This document shows, piece after piece, positions 36,295-43,432 of a stretch of 64,000 nucleotides of DNA. The DNA is from CAZRGV01 sp964599655. GTDB taxonomy: Bacteria > Planctomycetota > Planctomycetia > Isosphaerales > Isosphaeraceae. A model generated the notes under the pieces. It ran no database searches. It saw nothing but the letters and a program-made list of their open reading frames with translations, and had not been told where the DNA came from. Every line of letters begins with the position of its first letter. Position 1 is the first letter of the stretch. The DNA lies in NCBI GenBank assembly GCA_964599655.1, contig CAZRGV010000014.1:5173-69172 (forward strand), in the 5' to 3' direction. The position numbers and the translations under genes are program-made.

Positions 36295-39200
36295 TCAGTC
36301 TTCGTTCGCAAGATGATGAATCGTGTTGTGAATCATCCCATGTATGGGGCTCCCATCACTTGTCTTGATCGAATATTGGATTTCCATACACCAGGTAGGC
36401 TGAATGTCGGGAATCTCCAGAAAGATCGATCGGCCATTCTCGAGCAAGCGTGATGAGGTCACTTTAAGTGTCTGTTCGTCGTAATGATCGGAACCGTACT
36501 TCGCGCTCCGCTTCAGCGCCCAGGTGCTGATGGTAAAATTCGCTGGCACGGCCGTCGAAGTGGAGTCGAGCGGCCCGCTAAAATCAATCTGAATGCCATG
36601 ACGCTTGGCGTGAAGACCAACGGGGACATAGATCGGTTTGCCTGTGTAACGCACTCGATAAAAATCCCCCGGCTGCTGTTGGTTCCCCGCCCAGGCGAAC
36701 ATCCCGCACGTATAGAGCTGGCCGCTCATGGGATGAAACCGGCCTCTCATAACACCCGTTGGAAACGGAGGGATCGGGAGTTCGGCCATTCCGCCTTGCA
36801 TCTGGCCGTCGACTTTTTCATGAGGGACCACGTAGATCTTGCCATAACCATACGAGAAATTAAGTAGAGATCCTTTAAGCGGCTTCCAGGCATCGCTGTT
36901 CACCCAGAGCAGCTCACTGGGCGAACGATCAAAACGGTTGGTGATCCAGCAGATCGGAGGTTCCATGGCACGATCGGACGTATCCGTAACGTCGTGGTAT
37001 CCCCACATATTGCCATAAAAACGTCCGGACGTGACCCAGTTAATCCGGTTCTTTGGGGTCCAGAACCCTTCCTGGTCCGTAAGAGCGAAGGATCCGTCCG
37101 GATTGAGGCAGACGCCGTTAGGCGCACGGAACCCCGTGGCGAGGATGTCCGTCCGAAGGCCATCTTTGCTGACTCGTAGCAGGGTGCCGTGCTGGGGAAC
37201 AAGTGCCGTCAGACCGTGCCGGGCGGCCTTGGTGTAGTAAAAGTTTCCTTCGCCGTCAACCTGAAGGTCCATGGCGAATTCATGGAAGTGATCCGTGACT
37301 TGATGATCATTATTAAAGTTTTCATAAAAGTCGGTTTCGCCGTCACCATTGAGATCGCGGAGGATGCAAATCTGGTCGCGACAGCTAACGTAAATGGCTC
37401 CGTTCGTATATTTCAATCCCAGGGGCTGGAAGAGTCCCGAGGCGATCCGACGCCAGGTCAATCCCTGTTCGGGCTGGTTGATGCCGCGCACCTCCCAGAC
37501 GTCGCCATCCCAGGTGCAAACCGCGGCGCGATCGCCTCCGGGCAGGAAATCGAAGCCGCTCGGCCGGACGAGACACGACCAAGGATTGGACGATGGGACC
37601 GACAGGGTATCGACCGCGAACGGTTCCCGATCATCACCGACGATCGCTTTTGTGTGAACATGTTCGGGCCAGTGGGGTGGTCCGCCCTGAAGGGCGCTGG
37701 CGAGATCGATGGAAGGATCATGGATTGGTGGGGAGGTCGCGATTCGGGTCGCCTGCTCGGGTCCACGGACGCGCGAGGTCCAAAGCGTAAAACGCAATGT
37801 TTCCTGCCCGGCGGGAATGGTGAGTCGAAGGTCTCCGTCGCTCGATTTGTGCCAGTGAGCCCCGGGAATCTCCGGAGAGAGACCCGCCAGGATTGTTTGT
37901 GACCGCGAAACGTCCGATTCAGGTCGCTGGATCGTGCCATCATGACCTTTTCCGGATAGATCCACAAGCGTTGTTCCGATTTCGCCTTCCAGGTTCCAGC
38001 GAGCCAACAGAGAGTCCACCCTGGTTCGCTTCTTGAACGCACCGGCGAGATCTTCCAGAGAGAGGACACTCCGGTGGAACTGGATTTCCTTGATCTGTCC
38101 CATGAAGAGGCTTTGTGGCCCAGGAAAATCTGGCGAGGCGAATCCGATGCGGATGACGTGATCCTTGACTTTCTGTTTGGGCTTGAGGTGTCCTTCTCCC
38201 TCGATTCGTCCATCAACGTAGAGGCGAACGTTCCCGTCCTCGTGATTCCAGGTCATCGCCACATCGTGCCACTGGTCGTCATCCACTCGGCTTCGAGAAG
38301 TCACCGCCCCGACCCATCCAATGTCGAAGACGAGACGGCCGCCTCGAACGAACAGGGCTTTCCCATCGTGCACCCATTTCGAGGCGGGCTTCGTTTCGCT
38401 GAAAATGGTTCCTCCTCGTCGGGTCTTGATCCGCGCCAGAAGGGAGTAGTCGTTCGTTGTCAGGTCAAAATCATCGGGGTTCGCGAATTCGAAGTACGTT
38501 TTCCCATCAAAGAGATAATGGATGTTTGAATGCATATTATTGGGCTCAGCGGCCTGGTTCGTCTCCAGTGCGGCAAGGCCGTCATCGAGCAATCGGAACG
38601 AGGCATGGGCATCCGGATGGCGCGCGACCTGGAGCGTGATGTCGCGGTCTCGACGTCCCACCTCAAAATTCCGCGTGAAAACGAAATCATTCTGCGATCG
38701 TATCAGCCCTGGGCTTTCCAGAATGCCGGTGGCGCCCACGGAATACGAAACGACGACGCGATCCCCCTGGTGGTAGAGACCTCGGAAATGTGCCCAGTCG
38801 CGAGGAAGGGGGCCATACGGGCGATTGTCGCGCCCACGGAGCCGAGGGTCCTGGAATCCGTCCGACCCGGGACCGGCCCAACCAGGTCCAGTCGGATTGG
38901 AGAATTGAAGGTCGCCGACAATTCGGGGATGAACCTGGTGCTGGCCATTAAAGTTGACGCCGTTCCAGTCGATGAAGCCCTCGCCAGTCCAGGCGGCCGC
39001 CACCCGCATGGTATCCTCGTCGAAAATCATCCAAGCATTCCCGCGAGCCACGCCTCCCGGACCGGGATCGAGTCGGATCGCGATTCCCTTGTACGCGAAG
39101 TTGGAACCATCGTCCCCGACCTCGTAGGTCGCGGTGAGGTGGGGACCGTAATTCATGGTCGCCCAGGGCTCGATGGTTACCGCCTCGGGACCACGCGTTG

Positions 39201-40242
39201 TCCCCTTCGGCAATCCTACGAGGTAAGAATCGTTTATTCGAGAGTATTGTGTCGGATTCCGATCTTTCAGGAAAACTTCGCGGATGTAGTGGATCACGTC
39301 GTACTTTTGCTGAGGGACCATCCATGTTTGCGGCATCATTTGACCATAGCCGTAGGTTAAGGTCTTATACATACTGTACGGGTCCGCGCCATTCTTGAAT
39401 GCTTCCGTGGCAAAGCGGCGCGACGTAGGGAGCGACCCCGGCTGGTCGAGCGTGCCGTGGCAATTGACACAGAGACGATGATAAATGGTCTTACCCCGCT
39501 CGAAGCTCGACTCGTCAAGATCGCGAATCATGCCCGCATGATCGACGCTCGCTTCGTAGGAAGGGAGCGGACGAGCGGCTGTAACCGACGCGGGGGGCAT
39601 CAAATCCCGGGCCCGATCGGGACCATTCTCCGCGATCTCCGCAAGGTAACGGACGAGGTCCAGGAATTCCTGGCGCGACCCCAGATTGCTCACAAGGCCC
39701 GACGGCATAATGGACGACGGACTACCGGACTGACCATCGATCTGCTCGCGTCGAATGGTAACGACTTCACCATTACGCGAGACGTCGCGGACCACCATGG
39801 ACTCCGGCCGATCTTCAACGAGAAGCGCGGTCAGCACTTTTCCGTCTGTCGTGGCGATTTGCAGCGGCTCGTAACCTTTTCGAATGACTTTCGACGGCCT
39901 CAAGATCGATTCGATGATGTGGATGATGCTCGGCTTTTCGGGCCAGCGGGCGAGATTGGGTCCGAGCTTACCGGGTTCGTCGGTCGTAGTATGGCACGTC
40001 GTACAGGCGAGCGTTGGGCGGTAGAAAACGATGGCGCCTCGGCGTGCATCACCCAGCGTTCTCGATTCGTCGGCGAGCCGCTCGGGCGAATCGCCGAGGA
40101 GCTGACTTTCAAGCCCCGCCTGCGGCGTTGGGGCGTCGTCGGCGTCGAGCAATCCATTACCGAAGAGAGTCGAGCAGACCAACGACAACCAAAAAGGTAC
40201 GCTCCGAAACCCGTTCGCCAAATCCTGAGCGAGCCTGCTCAT
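36295..40242 (-). CDS. Large di-heme PVC-type cytochrome with LamG and beta-propeller domains
   Basis: A 1315-residue exported protein, fourth largest kind of family typical of planctomycetes. Heme-c motifs are CTTCH (80-84) and CVNCH (258-262). A DUF6797-like region follows (about 290-560). A LamG-type jelly roll spans about 580-760 (FDGKTYFEFANPDDFDL, DDQWHDVAMTWNHEDGNVRLYVDGRIEG). The C-terminal about 400 residues form a beta-propeller (LVRPSGFDFLPGGDRAAV, LRDLNGDGETDFYENF, GFRAPNGVCLNPDGSFALTD). The role is extracytoplasmic electron transfer, possibly with carbohydrate or substrate binding. It lies inside the hydroxyproline operon: 14 bases after the enolase gene and 91 before the epimerase. 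This suggests it carries electrons for that pathway, but the dehydrogenase is predicted to be cytoplasmic. Confidence 0.88.
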   Translation of the reverse strand: MSRLAQDLANGFRSVPFWLSLVCSTLFGNGLLDADDAPTPQAGLESQLLGDSPERLADESRTLGDARRGAIVFYRPTLACTTCHTTTDEPGKLGPNLARWPEKPSIIHIIESILRPSKVIRKGYEPLQIATTDGKVLTALLVEDRPESMVVRDVSRNGEVVTIRREQIDGQSGSPSSIMPSGLVSNLGSRQEFLDLVRYLAEIAENGPDRARDLMPPASVTAARPLPSYEASVDHAGMIRDLDESSFERGKTIYHRLCVNCHGTLDQPGSLPTSRRFATEAFKNGADPYSMYKTLTYGYGQMMPQTWMVPQQKYDVIHYIREVFLKDRNPTQYSRINDSYLVGLPKGTTRGPEAVTIEPWATMNYGPHLTATYEVGDDGSNFAYKGIAIRLDPGPGGVARGNAWMIFDEDTMRVAAAWTGEGFIDWNGVNFNGQHQVHPRIVGDLQFSNPTGPGWAGPGSDGFQDPRLRGRDNRPYGPLPRDWAHFRGLYHQGDRVVVSYSVGATGILESPGLIRSQNDFVFTRNFEVGRRDRDITLQVARHPDAHASFRLLDDGLAALETNQAAEPNNMHSNIHYLFDGKTYFEFANPDDFDLTTNDYSLLARIKTRRGGTIFSETKPASKWVHDGKALFVRGGRLVFDIGWVGAVTSRSRVDDDQWHDVAMTWNHEDGNVRLYVDGRIEGEGHLKPKQKVKDHVIRIGFASPDFPGPQSLFMGQIKEIQFHRSVLSLEDLAGAFKKRTRVDSLLARWNLEGEIGTTLVDLSGKGHDGTIQRPESDVSRSQTILAGLSPEIPGAHWHKSSDGDLRLTIPAGQETLRFTLWTSRVRGPEQATRIATSPPIHDPSIDLASALQGGPPHWPEHVHTKAIVGDDREPFAVDTLSVPSSNPWSCLVRPSGFDFLPGGDRAAVCTWDGDVWEVRGINQPEQGLTWRRIASGLFQPLGLKYTNGAIYVSCRDQICILRDLNGDGETDFYENFNNDHQVTDHFHEFAMDLQVDGEGNFYYTKAARHGLTALVPQHGTLLRVSKDGLRTDILATGFRAPNGVCLNPDGSFALTDQEGFWTPKNRINWVTSGRFYGNMWGYHDVTDTSDRAMEPPICWITNRFDRSPSELLWVNSDAWKPLKGSLLNFSYGYGKIYVVPHEKVDGQMQGGMAELPIPPFPTGVMRGRFHPMSGQLYTCGMFAWAGNQQQPGDFYRVRYTGKPIYVPVGLHAKRHGIQIDFSGPLDSTSTAVPANFTISTWALKRSAKYGSDHYDEQTLKVTSSRLLENGRSIFLEIPDIQPTWCMEIQYSIKTSDGSPIHGMIHNTIHHLANED

Positions 40243-40256
40243 GAATCTCTCCCGCG

Positions 40257-41360
40257 TTATTCGACGACGTAAACGGGTGTTCCGAGCACGTCCAAGATCG
40301 GGTGGATACCAAGTCCCGGCTCGGTCGAGGCCGCCATTCGACCATTCCGACGCCGAGGGGCACCCTCCGCCGTGGACACCGTGACATAACTATTAAAGTC
40401 GGTTGACGTGAACAGATATTCTGTTGGTGTGCTATGAGCGAGGTGAGAGATCGCGGCCGTGGTGATGTCGCCGCCCCAGCTATCTTCAATCGTCAGCGCG
40501 ATACCCAGAGAAACGCAGAGGTCTCGGGCCTGCCTCGCCTTCGTCAATCCCCCAAACTTACTGATCTTGATGTTAACAACATCCATTGCCATGTCGGCAT
40601 GTCCACGCAAGAGAGAATTCAGACCATCAATCACCTCGTCGAGAACGAAAGGATGATCGGTGCGTCGTCGAATCGACAGACATTCCTCGTAGCTCGCGCA
40701 CGGCTGTTCGATGTAAACGTCGATATCACGAACCTCGCGAACGACGCGAATCGCGTCGTGCATCAACCAGCCGGTGTTCGCGTCGGCCACCAGCCGGTCT
40801 CCTGGCTGAAGCTGTTCGGCCACGGCGCGAATTCGCTCGATATCCGTATTCGGATCACCCCCAACCTTGAGCTGAAATCGCCGGTATCCTTCCTCGCGGT
40901 ACGAGGCGACGCGACGCGCCATGTCTTCTGGCGACTCCTGGGAAATGGCGCGATACAGCACGAAGTCTTCGCCGTGGCGCCCGCCCAGCAAGGTACAAAC
41001 CGGGAGGCCGGCCGCCTGGCCAAGGAGATCCCAGCAGGCCATGTCGATGGCCGATTTGACGTAGGGATGCCCCTTGAGCGCCTCATCCATACGACGGTTG
41101 AGTTTCTCGAGCTCGCGGGGATCATGCTGGAGGAGATGAGGCGCCAGCTCTCGGATGCCCGTTCGGCATCCCTCGGCGTACGATGGAAGGTAAAACGGGC
41201 CGAGCGGGCAGACCTCGCCATGGCCGACCAGCCCCTCATCGGTCTCGACCCGGACGACCGTGCTGTCGAAAACGGTCACCGACTTCCCGCCAGACCAGCG
41301 ATAGCTCCCCTCGCGCAGCGGTAGTTCGACTCGGTACACCGCGATTCGAGCGATCCTCAT
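40257..41360 (-). CDS. Enolase-superfamily enzyme, probably cis-3-hydroxy-L-proline dehydratase or hydroxyproline-betaine epimerase
   Basis: A 367-residue mandelate-racemase-type TIM barrel. GHPYVKSAIDMACWDLLGQAAGLP (about 96-119), the FQLKVGGD strand with the catalytic Lys, ADANTGW and IEQPC as Mg ligands, and KISKFGGLTKAR with the second catalytic Lys are all visible. SWGGDITTAAISHLAHS near the C-terminus is typical of the HpbD/c3LHypD group, whose members act on 4-hydroxyproline betaine, proline betaine or cis-3-hydroxy-L-proline. Position between a DapA-family lyase and the hydroxyproline epimerase supports this. The dehydratase reading is inference; the epimerase reading is equally compatible with the motifs. 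Confidence 0.85.
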   Translation of the reverse strand: MRIARIAVYRVELPLREGSYRWSGGKSVTVFDSTVVRVETDEGLVGHGEVCPLGPFYLPSYAEGCRTGIRELAPHLLQHDPRELEKLNRRMDEALKGHPYVKSAIDMACWDLLGQAAGLPVCTLLGGRHGEDFVLYRAISQESPEDMARRVASYREEGYRRFQLKVGGDPNTDIERIRAVAEQLQPGDRLVADANTGWLMHDAIRVVREVRDIDVYIEQPCASYEECLSIRRRTDHPFVLDEVIDGLNSLLRGHADMAMDVVNIKISKFGGLTKARQARDLCVSLGIALTIEDSWGGDITTAAISHLAHSTPTEYLFTSTDFNSYVTVSTAEGAPRRRNGRMAASTEPGLGIHPILDVLGTPVYVVE

Positions 41361-41423
41361 TTCGAGTTCCTCGCCAATTCGGTCGGAGCAGCGACAGTCA
41401 TCCGGATGCCGATCACGGCGCTT

Positions 41424-42335
41424 TCAACGGGGCGATGGCCTGGTTGCGATGCCGTGTCGAATGATGGACAGAATCCGCTCGCGCTCGTCTCCGACCAAGG
41501 GGAGCCTGGGCGCTCGAACCATTTCGGAGCCGAGGCCACACTCCTGGACGGCCAGTTTAATATACTGAACCAGCTTCACGTGCGTATCAAGGTGAAGCAG
41601 CGGTGTGTACCAGCGATAAACCTCGCGGGCCTCGTCCCAGCGGCCCGAGCTCGCCAGATCCCAGAGCAGGCGGTTTTCGGCAGGGAACGCGTTGACCAGG
41701 CCAGATACCCAACCCACCGCGCCTAGCAAGACGCTCTCGAGTACAAGGTCGTCAACCCCGCAAAAGAGGTCGAATCGATCACCGCAGAGGTTCTTCAGAT
41801 CCGTGATCCGACGAACGTTTTCGGACGATTCCTTGATGGCCACAAACCTTGGTTCGTCAGCAAGTTCGACGAACATTTCGGGAGTAATGTCAACATAATA
41901 AGAGACGGGGTTGTTATAAATCATGATCGGAAGGTCCGAAGCGGTGGCCACGGCTCGAAAATGCGACAGTGTCTCCCTCGCGTCCGACTTGTAGACCATC
42001 GCCGGTAGAACCATCAGGCCATCCACGCCGATTCGACTCGCGTCGGCGGCGAAACGGCAGGCCCTGGCCGTGGTGCACTCGGCCACGCCCGTCAAGACAG
42101 GGACCCGGCCCGCGACGTGAGCCACCGTGGACTTGAGGACGTCGAGCTTTTCCTCATACTCGAGCGAACAGTTCTCCCCCACGGTGCCCAGCATGATCAG
42201 GCCATGAATACCCGCCTCGATCATCCGGGAAAGATGCGACATGGTCGCGTTTAGATCGAGCGTCTGATCGGGATGAAATTGCGTGGTCGCGGCCGGAAAG
42301 ACGCCCTTCCAGTGAACATTCAGTCTGCCCATCAT
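41424..42335 (-). CDS. DapA-family (DHDPS/NAL) lyase, probable pyrroline-4-hydroxy-2-carboxylate deaminase
   Basis: A protein of about 303 residues, class I aldolase-type TIM barrel. MIYNNPVSY contains the conserved active-site Tyr, and FVAIKESS the Schiff-base Lys. LMLGTVGENCSLEYEEK replaces the GTTGE phosphate/pyruvate loop. Members include dihydrodipicolinate synthase, keto-deoxy aldolases and the HypD deaminase that turns Delta1-pyrroline-4-hydroxy-2-carboxylate into alpha-ketoglutarate semialdehyde. The neighbours make the last the best guess. Two adjacent Met codons (42335 and 42332) head a typical family N-terminus; the longer upstream frame runs into the divergent regulator. This is the first gene of the five-gene operon. 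Confidence 0.87.
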   Translation of the reverse strand: MMGRLNVHWKGVFPAATTQFHPDQTLDLNATMSHLSRMIEAGIHGLIMLGTVGENCSLEYEEKLDVLKSTVAHVAGRVPVLTGVAECTTARACRFAADASRIGVDGLMVLPAMVYKSDARETLSHFRAVATASDLPIMIYNNPVSYYVDITPEMFVELADEPRFVAIKESSENVRRITDLKNLCGDRFDLFCGVDDLVLESVLLGAVGWVSGLVNAFPAENRLLWDLASSGRWDEAREVYRWYTPLLHLDTHVKLVQYIKLAVQECGLGSEMVRAPRLPLVGDERERILSIIRHGIATRPSPR

Positions 42336-42382
42336 CTCAAAGTTCCATCGTATATCGGTTCGCGTATTCGGACGGCCGGGAA

Positions 42383-42437
42383 TTGACAGGATTCTGAAGC
42401 AACCGCAACAATACTGTGACATCGTACGCAATGTCAA
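42383..42437. promoter_or_regulatory. Divergent promoters sharing an inverted-repeat operator
   Basis: Plus strand: TTGACA (42383-42388), 18-base spacer, AACAAT (42407-42412) towards gntR. Minus strand: TTGACA (42432-42437), 18-base spacer, TATTGT (42408-42413) towards the lyase operon. Between them TGACAT (42417-42422) and ATGTCA (42431-42436) form an exact inverted repeat with an 8-base centre. The repeat lies between the -35 and -10 of the operon promoter and at the start of gntR, so a bound dimer would repress both. The -35 boxes are convincing; the -10 boxes are weak. Confidence 0.55.
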
Positions 42438-43432
42438 CTAGGTCGTGGAAAGAGGAATTGAGATTGGGCCCGACCGAGACGCCGCCGCAAGGGTGTGATC
42501 CAGTCGTGGAACCGCGCGACACGCGCCGCGCCACGATTGCGGAATACATCAAGAGTGATCTGATTTGCCGACTACGAGCAGGACGAGGCGGGCCGGAGCC
42601 GCTCACGCTCAAGGCCCTCTCGCTCCACTATGGCGTGAGTCTTACGCCGGTCCGCGAGGCGTTTCGCGATTTGGTTTTGGAAGGGGTACTGGTCCGACGG
42701 AGCGACGGGCGTGTCTCGGTCAATCCGAACCTGAGTCGGCTGAAGTCTCGGCCAGATCAACCAAAAATCCAACGTCCCGTCGCTCGAACCACGGATCTCG
42801 AGCACGCGCTGTCGAGGGAAATCATCGGGAAGAGCCTTCGAGGCGAGGCGGAGTATCTCCGGGAAGAGGCGACCGCGAGACGATTCCGGGTGGGAAGGAC
42901 TGCGGTGCGGCAGGCCTTCGGCCGACTGGAGGGCCAAGGTCTCATGATCCACGTGCCGCGCTGCGGCTGGCGCGTTCGCGTGTTCGACGCGGCCGAAATG
43001 AGCGCCTTCCTCGAAATTCGCGAGTTACTGGAATTGAAAGCGCTCGAACTGGCTATTCCCCGCCTCGATGAGCGGGAGCTCCGCCGCATGCTGCGAGGCA
43101 ATGACGCGAGGCCACACCTTCCACGGCTGGACAACAGCCTGCATGCTTACCTTGTCCAAACCAGTAAGAATCGTTATATTATCGATTTTTTTGAGCGACA
43201 CGGAGCGTACTATGCCACGCTGTTCGATTTCGCGACCCCGGAGACAAGCGTCGTGGCGGAAATGGCGCGTCAGCATCGCGAGATTCTCCAGGCTCTGATC
43301 GCGAGAGACTGGCCACGCGCTCGCCGAATGCTCGCGCGCCACATTCGGTCTCAGAAGCCGATCGTTGAGGAACTACTCCACCGCATCGGCCGGCATGCGC
43401 CGGCCCTCGAACCAGGCGAGGCCACCCCATGA
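42431..43432 (+). CDS. GntR-family regulator with two winged-helix domains
   Basis: About 333 residues. A first GntR winged helix covers about 35-100 (RATIAEYIKSDLICRL, LKALSLHYGVSLTPVREAFRDLVLEG), a second about 120-190 (EHALSREIIGKSL, ATARRFRVGRTAVRQAFGRLEGQGL). A FadR-C/FCD-like alpha-helical ligand domain follows (LEIRELLELKALELAIPRLDERELR to the end). Ordinary GntR/FadR proteins have only one DNA-binding domain. It is divergent from the hydroxyproline operon and probably controls it and itself through the 42417-42436 repeat. ATG 42431 lies within the operator; GTG 42416 or a later start cannot be excluded. Its stop overlaps the peptidase start (ATGA). Confidence 0.85.
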   Translation: MSTRSWKEELRLGPTETPPQGCDPVVEPRDTRRATIAEYIKSDLICRLRAGRGGPEPLTLKALSLHYGVSLTPVREAFRDLVLEGVLVRRSDGRVSVNPNLSRLKSRPDQPKIQRPVARTTDLEHALSREIIGKSLRGEAEYLREEATARRFRVGRTAVRQAFGRLEGQGLMIHVPRCGWRVRVFDAAEMSAFLEIRELLELKALELAIPRLDERELRRMLRGNDARPHLPRLDNSLHAYLVQTSKNRYIIDFFERHGAYYATLFDFATPETSVVAEMARQHREILQALIARDWPRARRMLARHIRSQKPIVEELLHRIGRHAPALEPGEATP

